A DNA stretch of 64,000 nucleotides from Actinotalea lenta (GCF_030586465.1 NZ_JAUQYP010000001.1:1095400-1159399), one strand, 5' to 3'. Counted from the stretch's first letter, positions 1 to 9,184 are shown. A program made the numbers and translations. The notes: a model not told the origin generated them from the sequence alone.

Positions 1-1122
1 GCCGTCGTGGCCGTGGTCGGAGCTCACGATCACGGGCTCGGGGGCGCCGGGCAGTGCTGCGGCGATCTCCACGGAGTGCTCAGGCAGGTAGAGCCGGTCG
101 GAGTCCACCCCGAGCACCAGGGGCCGCGCCGTGACGCGCCCCAGCGCCGCCGTGACACCGCCCCGGCCGCGGCCCACGTCGTGCGACAGGATCGCCTCGG
201 TCAACGCCACGTAGGAACCAGGATCGAACCTGCGCGCCAGCTTGCCTGCGTGGTGGTCCAGGTAGGACTGCACGGCGAACCGGCCCCCGCCGCCCAGCGG
301 CTGCTCGCCGTCCTGGGCGCGGCGGCCGAACCGGGTGTCGAGCTCGACGGCGCTGCGGTAGGTGGCGTGCGCGATCTGCCGTGCGACCCCCATGCCGGCG
401 ACCGGGCCGCGCCCGTCGGCGACGTCGTAGTAGTCCCCGCCGTGCCAGGCCGGGTCGGAGCGGATCGCGGCGAGCTGGGCGTGCGCCCAGGCGATCTGGT
501 CCCCGGTGGACAGCGCCGCCGTCGCCAACGGTGCCACCGCCCGCACCCGCTCGGGCCGGGAGATCGCCCACTCCAGGGCACGCATGCCGCCCATCGAGCC
601 GCCGATCACCAGGGCCCACGCGTCGATCCCGAGGGCGTCGGCCACGGCGGCCTCGACCGCGACCTGGTCCCGCACCGTCACGTACGGGAAGCGCGACCCC
701 CACGGCCGGCCGTCCGGCGCCGCGGAGGACGGGCCGGTGGAGCCCTGGCACCCGCCCAGGACGTTCGTCGCGACGACGAACCAGCGGTCGGTGTCGATCG
801 CCCGGCCGGGACCGATCGCCCAGTCCCACCACCCGGGGCTCGGATGGCCCGCCTGGGCCGGGCCGGCGACGTGCGAGTCGCCCGTGAGGGCGTGCTCGAC
901 CAGGACCGCGTTGGAGCGGTCCGCGGCGAGGGTGCCCCAGGTCTCGTAGGCGACCCGCACGGCCGGTAGGTGGCCGCCGGTCTCCAGGTCCACGGGGCCG
1001 ACGTCGACGAACTGCCGGCGGCCGACGGGGTCGCCCTCCCGCCAGAGCCCGGGGTGCGCACGGCCGCCCGGCAGGACCCGCAGGGTGCCGGGTGCCGGGC
1101 TCCGGCGGGAGGACGGGGACAT
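1..1122 (-). CDS. metX: Homoserine O-acetyltransferase MetX (3' end cut by window edge)
   Basis: Alpha/beta-hydrolase-fold enzyme that acetylates homoserine with acetyl-CoA to give O-acetyl-L-homoserine, the substrate of the adjacent MetY. I translated this frame by hand; it runs open to the left edge (374 codons visible). The nucleophile elbow GGSMGG places the catalytic Ser near residue 176, and the last visible residues GHDG carry the expected catalytic His, so only a short C-terminal tail is missing. The ATG at 1122-1120 shares one base with the metY stop (TGATG), so the two are translationally coupled. MetX versus a succinyltransferase is a family-level inference; the acetyl form is usual in actinobacteria. 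Confidence 0.93.
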   Translation of the reverse strand, partial: MSPSSRRSPAPGTLRVLPGGRAHPGLWREGDPVGRRQFVDVGPVDLETGGHLPAVRVAYETWGTLAADRSNAVLVEHALTGDSHVAGPAQAGHPSPGWWDWAIGPGRAIDTDRWFVVATNVLGGCQGSTGPSSAAPDGRPWGSRFPYVTVRDQVAVEAAVADALGIDAWALVIGGSMGGMRALEWAISRPERVRAVAPLATAALSTGDQIAWAHAQLAAIRSDPAWHGGDYYDVADGRGPVAGMGVARQIAHATYRSAVELDTRFGRRAQDGEQPLGGGGRFAVQSYLDHHAGKLARRFDPGSYVALTEAILSHDVGRGRGGVTAALGRVTARPLVLGVDSDRLYLPEHSVEIAAALPGAPEPVIVSSDHGHDG

Positions 1123-2441
1123 CACGCCTCCTTGGCGGCCCGGAAGCCGGCCTCGAGGTCGGCCAGGATGTCGTCGATGTGCTCGAGACCCACGGCGAGG
1201 CGGACGAGGCCGGGCGTCACTCCGGACAGCGCCTGCTCCGCGGGGGTGAGCTGCGAGTGCGTCGTGGACGCCGGGTGGATCACCAGCGAGCGCACGTCGC
1301 CGATGTTCGCGACGTTGGAGTGCAGCTCCAGCGCGGAGACGAACGCCTTGCCGGCCTCGGCTCCGCCGGCGAGCTCGAAGGACAGCACTGCGCCTGCGCC
1401 CCGCGGGGCGTACTTGAGCTGGTTGGCGTGCCACGGGGAGGACTCCAGGCCCGCGTAGTTGACGCCGAGCACCTCCTCGCGTGCCTCGAGCCACTGTGCG
1501 ACCTTCTGGGCGTTGGAGACGTGCCGCTCGACGCGCAGCGAGAGGGTCTCGATGCCTTGCGCGATGAGGAAGGCGTTGAACGGGCTGATCGCGGCACCCA
1601 GGTCGCGCAGCAGCTGCACGCGCGCCTTGAGGATGAAGGCCAGGTTGACGCCGAACAGGCCCCCGACGCCCAGGTCCCGGGCGAACACCAGGCCGTTGTA
1701 GGACGGGTCGGGCGTGTTGTAGTTCGGGTAGCGATCGGGGTAGCGGGCGAAGTCGAACGTCCCCCCGTCGACGATCACGCCGCCGATCGCGGTGCCGTGG
1801 CCGCCCAGGTACTTGGTCGCTGAGTGCACCACGATGTCCGCGCCCCAGCGCAGGGGGTTGACCAGGTACGGGGTGGCGACCGTGTTGTCCACGATCAGCG
1901 GCACGCCGGCCTCGTGCGCGACGGTCGCGACGGTCTCGATGTCCAGCACGTCCGACTTGGGGTTGGGGATCGTCTCGCCGAAGAAGAGCTTGGTGGTGGG
2001 ACGCACGGCGTCGCGCCAGGCCTGCGGGTCGTGCGGGTCCTCGACGAACGTGGTCTCCACGCCGAGCTTGGGCAGCGTGTAGTGCAGCAGGTTGTAGGTG
2101 CCGCCGTACAGCGACGGGGAGGCCACGACGTGGTCACCGGCCTCGGCGATGTTGAGGATCGCCAGGGTCTCCGCGGACTGGCCGGAGGAGACCAGCAGCG
2201 CGCCCACGCCGCCCTCGAGGTCGGCGATGCGGTTCTCCACGACCTCGGTGGTCGGGTTGTTCAGGCGGGTGTAGATGGGGCCGAGCTCCTTGAGGGCGAA
2301 CCTGTCGGCTGCCTGCTCGGCCGAGTCGAAGACGAACGACGTGGTCTGGTAGATCGGCAGCGCTCGCGCGCCGGTGGCGGGGTCGGGGGTCTGACCGGCG
2401 TGGATCTGCCGGGTCTCGAAGGACCAGTTCTGGGTGCTCAT
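1122..2441 (-). CDS. metY: O-acetylhomoserine aminocarboxypropyltransferase (O-acetylhomoserine sulfhydrylase) MetY
   Basis: PLP enzyme of the Cys/Met metabolism family that joins sulfide (or methanethiol) to O-acetylhomoserine to make homocysteine. The protein is 439 residues, normal for MetY. The motif HSATKYLGGHG puts the PLP-binding lysine at residue 210, and YTRLNNPT near residue 57 is typical. I chose the ATG at 2441, giving MSTQNWSFETRQIHAGQ, because AGGAG lies seven bases upstream and family similarity begins there; an upstream in-frame ATG at 2528 lacks support. It is the first gene of a metY-metX operon preceded by a long structured leader. Confidence 0.95.
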   Translation of the reverse strand: MSTQNWSFETRQIHAGQTPDPATGARALPIYQTTSFVFDSAEQAADRFALKELGPIYTRLNNPTTEVVENRIADLEGGVGALLVSSGQSAETLAILNIAEAGDHVVASPSLYGGTYNLLHYTLPKLGVETTFVEDPHDPQAWRDAVRPTTKLFFGETIPNPKSDVLDIETVATVAHEAGVPLIVDNTVATPYLVNPLRWGADIVVHSATKYLGGHGTAIGGVIVDGGTFDFARYPDRYPNYNTPDPSYNGLVFARDLGVGGLFGVNLAFILKARVQLLRDLGAAISPFNAFLIAQGIETLSLRVERHVSNAQKVAQWLEAREEVLGVNYAGLESSPWHANQLKYAPRGAGAVLSFELAGGAEAGKAFVSALELHSNVANIGDVRSLVIHPASTTHSQLTPAEQALSGVTPGLVRLAVGLEHIDDILADLEAGFRAAKEA

Positions 2442-2790
2442 CGTGGCTCCTGGTGAGGTGGGTGCGGGAGACCACGGGCAGCGTGCTGACCCTGGCCGGC
2501 CCGCAAGGGGGTCGGGACAGGTGTGCACGTCGGGGTTCAGGCCCGCCGGTAAGCGCCGAGGCGCGATGTCACCATCAGGGTGCGGGCATGCCGAACGTGC
2601 GCGTCAGCGGCACATTCGGCGGGTCATGGCCGTGAGACTACGGCGAGGTGTCCACGACGGCGTACCACCGTCTCGCGATGCGGGACGTCTGGTGCTCCCG
2701 TGCATCCGTGTCGCGGGTTGCCCGGCCGGTGGGTGAGCGCTCCGCCGACCTGATCGCGGGCATGCGAGTCTCGCGACGTCAAGGAGGCGC
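2442..2790 (-). promoter_or_regulatory. Long structured metY leader; possible SAM-type riboswitch
   Basis: The 488 bp between metY and the divergent NlpC/P60 gene holds no convincing gene. On the metY strand the leader contains GGCCGGGCAACC (2727-2716), resembling the conserved GGCAACC core segment of SAM-I/SAM-IV riboswitches, with GGCGGAG shortly 5' of it, and the strong hairpin at 2590-2620. Actinobacterial met genes often carry SAM riboswitches. I could not fold a full consensus by eye and several conserved SAM-I positions do not match, so the assignment is tentative. Confidence 0.3.
2590..2620 (-). other. Hairpin in metY leader
   Basis: Arms 2590-2600 and 2610-2620 (GCCGAAYGTGC type) pair over 11 bp with a single G-U wobble around a 9-base loop. 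No T-run follows, so it is more likely part of a regulatory fold than a simple terminator. Confidence 0.5.
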
Positions 2791-2894
2791 GCCGCTCTGC
2801 CGATGAACCTGGAGTCGCTCGCTCGAGTGGGTGGCGACGGTTGTCAACGCATGATGCTGGTGTGATCTGTGTTCACTTCTGTGATCGGAACCAG

Positions 2895-2900
2895 TAGCGT
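2895..2900 (+). promoter_or_regulatory. Candidate -10 element (TAGCGT) for the NlpC/P60 gene
   Basis: TAGCGT lies 30 bases before the ATG at 2930, and GGGGAG about nine bases before the ATG is a good ribosome binding site. The -35 is not clear. Confidence 0.35.
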
Positions 2901-2929
2901 CTGCTCGGACCGACGAGGGGAGCGCCGAG

Positions 2930-4477
2930 ATGCGGGTGTCGCGTCGCGCTGCGATGGCCCTCGCCCTCGCGCTCGGGGTCGGTGCGCTGACCGGGCAGGC
3001 CTCCTGGGCCGACCCGGTGGACGACAACGACGTGGCGCAGGCGCGCGCCGCGGTCGACGACGCCGCTGCCAAGGTCGCGGACATCGAGCTGAAGCTCGCT
3101 CTCCAGCAGTCCGAGCTCGACACTGCGTGGCAGGCCGTCGGGGTCGCCGGGGAGGCCTACACCCAGGCCGTCGTGGATGCGGACGCCGCGACGAAGGCGA
3201 GCAAGGCCGCCGCCGCGAAGTCCCGCCGGGCGGAGCAGGACGCGAAGGCTGCCCGCCAGGACCTGGCCACCCTCGCACTCGAGGCGTACCGCTCCGGTGG
3301 CGAGATGGACCAGATCGGTGCGTTCCTCAGCTCGTCCGGGTACGAGGACCTGGTCGCGCGGACGGAGGCCATCGACCGGCTCGGTGCTGCCGCCGATCGG
3401 GCCTCGCAGCGCCTCGAGGCCGCCGAGCTTTTCGCCTCGACGCTGCGCGACCACGCGGCGCGGGCGGCGACCGAGGCCGAGCACGCGGCGGCCCATGCCC
3501 AGCAGGCCCTCGACCAGGCGCAGGCCGCCCAGGCCGCCGCCGAGCAGAAGGTGACCCAGGTCCGGTCCGAGCGTGAGACGTTGATCGCCCGGCTCGCCCG
3601 CGTGCGCCAGGTGTCGGTCGACGTCGAACGCGCGCGCCAGGCACAGCTCGACGCAGAGCGTCGGGCGCGCCAGGAAGCCGCCGCCCGCCGCGAGCGGGAG
3701 ACGGCGCGACCGGCGCAGCCGCCGACCCAGCCGACCGCCACGACCCAGCCGGCGCAGCCGCCGACCCAGCCGACGCAGCCGGCGACCCAGCCGACCGCCA
3801 CCACCCAGCCGGCGCAGCCGGCGACCCAGCCGACCGCCACCACCCAGCCGGCGCAGCCGGCGACCCAGCCGACGGCCACCACCCAGCCGGCGCAGCCGGC
3901 GACCCAGCCGACGGCCACCACCCCACCGCCGACCCAGCCGACCGCCACGCAACCCCCGGCCACGACGCAGCCGACTCCCCCTCCGGCCACGCCACCTCCG
4001 GCGCCGACCCCCACGCCGACACCCACCCCCACGCCGACGCCCACGCCGACACCCACCCAGCCCGCGCCCGACCCGTACGGGCTCGGCACCGGGACGGCGC
4101 GCGGGACCGCCGCGCAGGGCCAGGCCGCGGTCGCCTGGGCGCTCGCGCAGGTCGGTGTCCCGTACTCCTACGGCGCGGCCGGCCCCGACGCGTTCGACTG
4201 CTCGGGGCTCACGATGCGTGCGTGGCAGGCTGCCGGGGTCGCGCTGTACCGCACGTCACGGGACCAGTACCGCCACGTGCTGAAGATCTCCTACGACGCG
4301 ATGCGGCCCGGGGACCTGGTGTTCTGGGGCACCGACCCGCACGACGCGGGCAGCGTGTACCACGTGGCGATGTACCTCGGCAACGGCCAGATCGTCGAGG
4401 CCCCCCGGCCCGGACTGACCGTCCGGGTGACCAGCATGCGGTGGTTCAACGCCATGCCCTACGCCGGCCGCCCCTGA
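2930..4477 (+). CDS. Secreted NlpC/P60 peptidoglycan endopeptidase with coiled-coil and repetitive Pro-rich linker
   Basis: 515-residue secreted cell-wall hydrolase. Order: signal peptide with twin arginines and an SWA cleavage site near residue 27; Ala/Glu/Arg-rich coiled coil about 35-255; a long linker about 260-385 of TQPAQPATQPTAT repeats and then PT repeats; NlpC/P60 catalytic domain about 395-515. The catalytic Cys is C424 in FDCSGL and the His is H478 in YHVAMYLG. The family cleaves D-Glu to diamino-acid peptide bonds in peptidoglycan stems; coiled-coil members (RipA, CwlO type) act in daughter-cell separation and need activation. The linker probably spans the wall. The gene stands alone, divergent from metY. 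Confidence 0.9.
   Translation: MRVSRRAAMALALALGVGALTGQASWADPVDDNDVAQARAAVDDAAAKVADIELKLALQQSELDTAWQAVGVAGEAYTQAVVDADAATKASKAAAAKSRRAEQDAKAARQDLATLALEAYRSGGEMDQIGAFLSSSGYEDLVARTEAIDRLGAAADRASQRLEAAELFASTLRDHAARAATEAEHAAAHAQQALDQAQAAQAAAEQKVTQVRSERETLIARLARVRQVSVDVERARQAQLDAERRARQEAAARRERETARPAQPPTQPTATTQPAQPPTQPTQPATQPTATTQPAQPATQPTATTQPAQPATQPTATTQPAQPATQPTATTPPPTQPTATQPPATTQPTPPPATPPPAPTPTPTPTPTPTPTPTPTQPAPDPYGLGTGTARGTAAQGQAAVAWALAQVGVPYSYGAAGPDAFDCSGLTMRAWQAAGVALYRTSRDQYRHVLKISYDAMRPGDLVFWGTDPHDAGSVYHVAMYLGNGQIVEAPRPGLTVRVTSMRWFNAMPYAGRP
3712..4060 (+). repeat. In-frame tandem repeats encoding the Pro/Thr/Gln linker
   Basis: A 39-bp unit (13 codons) starting GGCGACCCAGCCGACCGCCA repeats about 3.7 times from 3781, preceded by imperfect copies from about 3712. 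It is followed by a short ACCCCGACG-type array encoding Pro-Thr repeats to about 4056. Units are a multiple of three bases, so copy-number change would preserve the frame. Confidence 0.9.
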
Positions 4478-4505
4478 GGCGGGACGAGCAGCCGCTCGCG
4501 CGGCG

Positions 4506-4524
4506 CGTGGCCCGACGGGCCACG
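4506..4524. terminator. Candidate bidirectional terminator hairpin
   Basis: CGTGGCCC (4506-4513) pairs with GGGCCACG (4517-4524) around a 3-base loop, in the 62 bp between the convergent NlpC/P60 and ppa genes. There is no T-tract. Confidence 0.45.
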
Positions 4525-4539
4525 GCGACCTCGCCGGGG

Positions 4540-5040
4540 TCAGTGCCCCCCGTGCATGCCGGCGTCCTTGGCCCGCTGGTAGGAGCGCATGATCTCCTGC
4601 TCCGCGGCGGCGCGGTCCACCCAGTGCGCACCCTCGACCGACTTGCCGGGCTCCAGGTCCTTGTAGACCTCGAAGAAGTGCTGGATCTCCAGGCGGTGGA
4701 ACTCCGAGACGTCGTCGATGTCCTGACGCCAGGACGCCCGCTGGTCGCCCACCGGCACGCACAGGACCTTGTCGTCACCGCCGGACTCGTCGCGCATGCG
4801 GAACATGCCCAGCGCGCGGCAGCGGATCAGGCAGCCCGGGAAGGTCGGCTCCTCGAGCAGCACCAGCGCGTCCAGCGGGTCGCCGTCCTCGCCCAGCGTG
4901 TCGTCGATGAACCCGTAGTCGTCCGGGTAGCGGGTGGACGTGAACAGCATCCGGTCCAGCTTGATGCGGCCGGTCTCGTGGTCCACCTCGTACTTGTTGC
5001 GATTCCCCTTGGGGATCTCGATCGTGACGTCGAACTCCAC
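4540..5040 (-). CDS. ppa: Inorganic pyrophosphatase (family I)
   Basis: Soluble cytoplasmic enzyme hydrolysing pyrophosphate to two phosphates, pulling biosynthetic reactions forward. 166 residues, normal for family I. The signature DGDPLDALV (metal-binding aspartates) and the substrate region YPDDYGFI are intact. Start [18 protein letters not shown] matches the family N-terminus; GGAG precedes the ATG. Monocistronic, divergent from dacB with a 97-bp gap. Confidence 0.97.
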   Translation of the reverse strand: MEFDVTIEIPKGNRNKYEVDHETGRIKLDRMLFTSTRYPDDYGFIDDTLGEDGDPLDALVLLEEPTFPGCLIRCRALGMFRMRDESGGDDKVLCVPVGDQRASWRQDIDDVSEFHRLEIQHFFEVYKDLEPGKSVEGAHWVDRAAAEQEIMRSYQRAKDAGMHGGH

Positions 5041-5137
5041 GGTTCTCCTTCGGACGGGACGTGGTGGACGCTGAGTGTGACCTAGTGTGACGCACCGACG
5101 GGCACATCGCCGCCATCGGCGGGGCGAGGAGGCTTAG

Positions 5138-6568
5138 GTGCAGGCGCGGGGACGCGTGACGCTGGCGGGGACGCTGGTGGTCGTCGTCGGCGTGGCGGCG
5201 GGGTGGGCGACCCTCGACGCCCTCGACCTCGCGCCCGGTGTGCTCACCCTGGATCCCCCGCCGGCCGCAGCGGAGCCGTTCCCGACGGCGCCCGGCGCCG
5301 TCGCCGCGCCCTCGGCCACGCCGGTCGTGGGCGACCTCGACCCGGGAGCGCCCGTGCCGGACGCGGGCGCCGTGACGTCATGGGCGAGGGCGCTGGCGGC
5401 CGACACCAGGATGGGCAGCGCGACCTCGGTGATGGTGTCCGACGTGCTGACCGGGCACGTGCTGGCGGACCTGACCGGCTCCGTGGGGCGCACCCCGGCC
5501 TCCACCGCGAAGATCCTGACCGCGATGGCCGCGATGACGGCACTCGGTCCGGACACCACCCTGCCCACCACCGTCGTGCAGCCCGAGGCCGGCCGGCTGG
5601 TCCTGGTCGGCGGCGGGGACATGATGCTCGCGCCGGGCCACGGCGAGCCGGACGCCGTGGTCGGGCACGCGGGGCTGGCCGACCTCGCCGACACGGTGGT
5701 GGACCGGCTGCGGCAGGAGGGGGTCACCGACGTCCGCCTCGACCTCGACGACACGCTGTTCAGCGGTCCCGCCATCCACCCGCGCTGGGACCCCTCCGAC
5801 GTGGCGCACGGGTACGTGGCGGCGGTGACCCCGGTCGCCATCGACATCGCCAAGACCAAGCCTGACGAGGAGTACCCACCGCGGTACCCCGACCCTGCGC
5901 TGCACACCGTGGCCGAGCTGGCCAGGCTCCTGACCGACGCGGGCATCACCGTCACCGGCGACCCCGCGCGCGTGTCCGCGCCCGCGGACGCCACCGAGCT
6001 CGCCAGGGTCGAGTCCGCGCCGGTCGGCCAGGTCGTGCGGTACGCGCTGCACGTCTCGGACAACACGATCGCGGAGGTGCTGGGTCGGCTCGTCGCAGTC
6101 CACCGGGGGCTGCCGGGCTCCTTCCAGGGCGCGACGTCCGCGGTGCTCGCGCAGCTCGCCGTCGACGGCGTGTCGGTGACCGGGACCCTGCTCGACGACT
6201 GCAGCGGGCTGTCGGCGCGGTCCCGCATCCCGGCCGCGGTCCTCGTCGGCGCGGTCCGCCACGCCGCCCAGCCGGGCGCGGCGCAGCTCCTCCCGGTGCT
6301 CAACGACCTGCCCGTGGGTGGCCTCGTGGGCACTCTGGCCGACCGGTTCACCGCGGGGCCCGGGGCCGGTCTGGTCCGCGCGAAGACGGGCAGCCTGCCG
6401 GGTGTCACGTCGCTGGCCGGGACCGTGCAGACGGCCGACGGTCGGCTGCTCGCCTTCGCCGTCCTGGCCGACCGGACCCCGCCGGGCGGCCAGGAGCGGC
6501 CGCGGGCCGCCATCGACGCGTTCGTGCAGCGGCTCGCCGCCTGCGGGTGCACGGGAGCCGCGGCATGA
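5138..6568 (+). CDS. dacB: D-alanyl-D-alanine carboxypeptidase/endopeptidase, S13 (PBP4) family
   Basis: 476-residue penicillin-binding protein. An N-terminal hydrophobic segment (residues 7-25) is a signal or anchor, so it acts outside the membrane, trimming D-Ala or cleaving peptide cross-links. The SxxK motif is STAKIL (Ser122, Lys125), SDNTIAEVL is the SxN motif, and AKTGSLPG is the KTG motif. The GTG at 5138 is chosen because GAGGAGG lies just upstream. The stop overlaps the next gene's ATG (ATGA). The adjoining dacB, DUF2342, tilS and hpt order is common in actinobacteria. Confidence 0.93.
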   Translation: MQARGRVTLAGTLVVVVGVAAGWATLDALDLAPGVLTLDPPPAAAEPFPTAPGAVAAPSATPVVGDLDPGAPVPDAGAVTSWARALAADTRMGSATSVMVSDVLTGHVLADLTGSVGRTPASTAKILTAMAAMTALGPDTTLPTTVVQPEAGRLVLVGGGDMMLAPGHGEPDAVVGHAGLADLADTVVDRLRQEGVTDVRLDLDDTLFSGPAIHPRWDPSDVAHGYVAAVTPVAIDIAKTKPDEEYPPRYPDPALHTVAELARLLTDAGITVTGDPARVSAPADATELARVESAPVGQVVRYALHVSDNTIAEVLGRLVAVHRGLPGSFQGATSAVLAQLAVDGVSVTGTLLDDCSGLSARSRIPAAVLVGAVRHAAQPGAAQLLPVLNDLPVGGLVGTLADRFTAGPGAGLVRAKTGSLPGVTSLAGTVQTADGRLLAFAVLADRTPPGGQERPRAAIDAFVQRLAACGCTGAAA

Positions 6569-7581
6569 GCCCGCATGCCGCCGAGGGGCGGGAGGAGGTG
6601 CGGGCCATGCTCGACGCGGAACGAGCCGGTCGCTGGGCAGGCCGGCTGATCCGGCCTGGTCACGCCCCCGATCATGCGGCCGCGGTGGCCCTGGTCGAGC
6701 GGCTGCACCGCGCCGCGGACCGCGCCCTGCCGCTCGCCGAGCACGCCGGGCGGCTGGCCGGCCCGCTCGAGGCCGCCGGACGCCGGGAGCCCGCCCCGGT
6801 TCTCGTGGTGGACCGGAGCGGCTGGGCCAGGGCTGCCGCCCGGTCGATGGTCACGATGGTGGGGTCGGCACTGCCCGCGGGTCGATCGGCCACCGCGCAG
6901 CTCGCGCTCGCACTCGCGGTGCTCGGCACCCGGGTGCTCGGCCAGTTCGACCCGTACACCGGTCGCCTGCTGCTGGTGGCACCGACGATCGGCGAGGTCG
7001 GCCGGTCCATGGGGGTCGACGAGGACGACTTCGCGCTGTGGGTGTGTGTGCACGAGCAGACCCACGCCCTGCAGTTCCAGGCCGCCCCGTGGCTGGCCGG
7101 CCACCTCAGCGGCGAGGCCACCGCCCTGCTGGAGTCGTTCGCCCGGCCCGGGGGCGACGTGCAGCTGGCGCTGGAGTCGGTGGTCCGGGCGCTGCGCGGC
7201 GGCTCCGACCTCCCGCTGTCCGGCTTGCTCGACGCCGAGCAGGCCGAGCGGCTCGATCGGGTCACCGCCACGATGTCGCTGCTGGAGGGGCATGCCGACG
7301 TCGCCATGGACGCCGTGCCCCCCGCCGCGATCCCGAGCCGTCGCCGGCTGCGGGCGGCCATGGCCGCCCGACGCACGTCCGGTGGCTGGCAGCAGGTGGT
7401 GCGGCGGCTGATGGGGATGGAGGCCAAGCACGCGCAGTACCGTGACGGGGCGGCGTTCGTCCGTCAGGTGCGGCGTGCCGCACCCGACGCGCTCGACGTG
7501 GCCTGGTCCACTCCCGAGGCGCTGCCCAGCGTCGCCGAGATCGCCGACCCCGCGGCTTGGCTGAGCCGCACCCGGCCGTGA
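6565..7581 (+). CDS. DUF2342 zinc-dependent metalloprotease-like protein (F420-biosynthesis-associated family)
   Basis: 338-residue zincin-like protein with HEQTH (His163, Glu164, His167), an intact HExxH motif inside the DUF2342 fold. This family is often called coenzyme-F420-biosynthesis-associated by phylogenetic profile; its substrate is unknown to me. No signal peptide, so cytoplasmic. I use the ATG at 6565, overlapping the dacB stop by 4 bp, instead of an in-frame GTG at 6547. Its own stop overlaps the tilS GTG. Context suggests a housekeeping role but does not define it. Confidence 0.85.
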   Translation: MSPHAAEGREEVRAMLDAERAGRWAGRLIRPGHAPDHAAAVALVERLHRAADRALPLAEHAGRLAGPLEAAGRREPAPVLVVDRSGWARAAARSMVTMVGSALPAGRSATAQLALALAVLGTRVLGQFDPYTGRLLLVAPTIGEVGRSMGVDEDDFALWVCVHEQTHALQFQAAPWLAGHLSGEATALLESFARPGGDVQLALESVVRALRGGSDLPLSGLLDAEQAERLDRVTATMSLLEGHADVAMDAVPPAAIPSRRRLRAAMAARRTSGGWQQVVRRLMGMEAKHAQYRDGAAFVRQVRRAAPDALDVAWSTPEALPSVAEIADPAAWLSRTRP

Positions 7582-8603
7582 CCGGGCCCGCCCCGGCCGT
7601 GGCCGCCGTGCGCCACGCCGTCCGGGTCGACCTCGAGGCGCTCATGGCCGGGTCCGACGGGCCCGTCGAGCTGGTGCTGGTGGCGTGCTCCGGAGGCCCG
7701 GACTCGCTCGCACTGGCGGCGGCTGTCGCCTTCGTCGCGCCGCGCCTGGGGATCGGGGCCGGCGCCGTGGTGGTCGACCACGGCCTGCAGGAGGACAGCG
7801 CCGCGGTGGCCGAGCGGGCCGCACAGGCCTGCGAGCACCTCGGGCTGCGCCCCGTGCAGGTGCGGCGGGTGGGCCCGGTGCGCCCCGACGAGGCCTCCGC
7901 GCGCTCAGCGCGGCTGGCGGCCCTGACGGCCGCCGCCGAGGAGCATGGTGCGGCAGCGGTGCTGCTGGGCCACACGCTGGACGACCAGGCCGAGCAGGTG
8001 CTGCTGGGCCTGGCCCGTGGCTCGGGGGCGCGGTCGCTCGCCGGGATGCCCGCCGTGCGTGGTGTGCTGCGACGGCCCCTGCTCGGGGTGCGGCGAGCCG
8101 TGCTGGGCGACGCGTGCGCCGCGCAGGACCTCACGCCGTGGCAGGACCCGACCAATCATCCCGACGGGGGTGGCGCGCGGCGTGCGACGGTGCGCCACGT
8201 GCTGCTGCCCGCCGTGGAGGAGGCGCTGGGCCCCGGGATGGCCACGGCGCTCGCCCGCACGGCCGACCTGCTGCGCGCGGACGCCGAGGTCCTCGAGCCG
8301 ATGGCCGCTGACCTCCTGGCCCGTGCGCGGTCCGGGCCCGACGGCGGTGACCTGGACGTGGAGGTGCTCGCCGCCGCCCCCGCGGCGCTGCGCACCCGTG
8401 CGCTGCGCACGGCCCTGATCGGGTGGGGCGCACCGGCGGGTGCGTTGTCCGCCGCGCACGTCGCAGCCGTGGACGCCCTGGTCACCCGGTGGACGGGACA
8501 AGGGCCGGCGTTCCTGCCCGGACTTCGGGTCGGACGCCGGTATGGCAGGCTGAGTCCGCACGCGCCGACGACCGAGCCGGGGAGCACTGGTGGACGCAGC
8601 TGA
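7578..8603 (+). CDS. tilS: tRNA(Ile)-lysidine synthase TilS
   Basis: N-type ATP pyrophosphatase that converts the wobble cytidine of the CAU-anticodon tRNA-Ile to lysidine. 341 residues, with the PP-loop SGGPDS at residues 38-43 and the later [20 protein letters not shown] motif. The GTG at 7578 overlaps the previous stop (GTGA); a TTG at 7557 is less likely. It overlaps hpt by 14 bp. The tilS-hpt-ftsH order is strongly conserved in bacteria, supporting the call. Confidence 0.94.
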   Translation: MTGPAPAVAAVRHAVRVDLEALMAGSDGPVELVLVACSGGPDSLALAAAVAFVAPRLGIGAGAVVVDHGLQEDSAAVAERAAQACEHLGLRPVQVRRVGPVRPDEASARSARLAALTAAAEEHGAAAVLLGHTLDDQAEQVLLGLARGSGARSLAGMPAVRGVLRRPLLGVRRAVLGDACAAQDLTPWQDPTNHPDGGGARRATVRHVLLPAVEEALGPGMATALARTADLLRADAEVLEPMAADLLARARSGPDGGDLDVEVLAAAPAALRTRALRTALIGWGAPAGALSAAHVAAVDALVTRWTGQGPAFLPGLRVGRRYGRLSPHAPTTEPGSTGGRS

Positions 8604-9144
8604 CATGGGTGACGACCTCGAGCGGATCCTCCTTCCGGCCGAACGGCTCGGCGCCCGGCTGGACGAGATCGCTGCCCAGGTGGACGCCGACTACGCCGGC
8701 CGCGACCTGCTCCTGGTGGGCGTGCTCAAGGGTGCGGTCATGGTGATGGCGGACCTGGCGCGGCGTCTGAGCCTGCCGATCGAGATGGACTGGATGGCGG
8801 TGTCGTCGTACGGGGCGGGCACCACGTCCTCCGGCGTCGTCCGCATCCTCAAGGACCTGGACACCGACCTGTCCGGACGGCACGTGCTGATCGTCGAGGA
8901 CATCGTCGACTCGGGCCTGACGCTCTCCTGGCTGCTGGCGAACCTGCGCAGCCGCGGCCCGGCGAGCGTGGAGATCATGACGATGCTACGCAAGCCCGAG
9001 GCCGCGAAGGTCGAGGTGGACGTCCGCTACGTCGGCTTCGAGATCCCCACCGAGTTCGTCGTCGGCTACGGCCTCGACTACGCCGAGAAGTACCGCAACC
9101 TCCCGTTCGTCGGCACCCTGGCCTCCCACGTCTACGCTGAGTGA
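8590..9144 (+). CDS. hpt: Hypoxanthine phosphoribosyltransferase
   Basis: Purine-salvage enzyme making IMP or GMP from hypoxanthine or guanine plus PRPP. 184 residues. The PRPP-binding loop [15 protein letters not shown] is intact, and [15 protein letters not shown] is the conserved PP-loop. The GTG at 8590 follows GGGGAG with good spacing; an in-frame start at 8605 would remove the tilS overlap but lacks that site. In some bacteria Hpt binds neighbouring FtsH or TilS products; whether that happens here is not visible. Confidence 0.95.
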   Translation: MDAADMGDDLERILLPAERLGARLDEIAAQVDADYAGRDLLLVGVLKGAVMVMADLARRLSLPIEMDWMAVSSYGAGTTSSGVVRILKDLDTDLSGRHVLIVEDIVDSGLTLSWLLANLRSRGPASVEIMTMLRKPEAAKVEVDVRYVGFEIPTEFVVGYGLDYAEKYRNLPFVGTLASHVYAE

Positions 9145-9165
9145 CCCCCGGGGACCCCGGATGGC

Positions 9166-9184
9166 GATCAAGGAATTCGTGCTC
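9166..9184 (+). repeat. Single copy of a dispersed 19-bp sequence (partner at 38420-38438)
   Basis: GATCAAGGAATTCGTGCTC here matches the reverse complement of 38420-38438 at 18 of 19 positions. It lies in the 183-bp hpt-ftsH gap; the remainder of the gap holds a possible ftsH -10 (TACTCT at 9268-9273). Confidence 0.5.

Noticed and set aside
80-832. Long minus-strand and plus-strand frames across metX, e.g. Arg/Gly-rich proteins
   Set aside because: They are off-frame readings of metX; composition is typical of high-GC shadow frames and the true frame shows full MetX motifs.
2434-2736. Short plus-strand frame in the metY leader region
   Set aside because: It has no ribosome binding site or conserved motif and lies across the structured leader.
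5134-7431. 765-codon minus-strand frame opposite dacB
   Set aside because: It has a Pro/Ser/Arg-rich composition without domain signal; DacB motifs are clear on the other strand.
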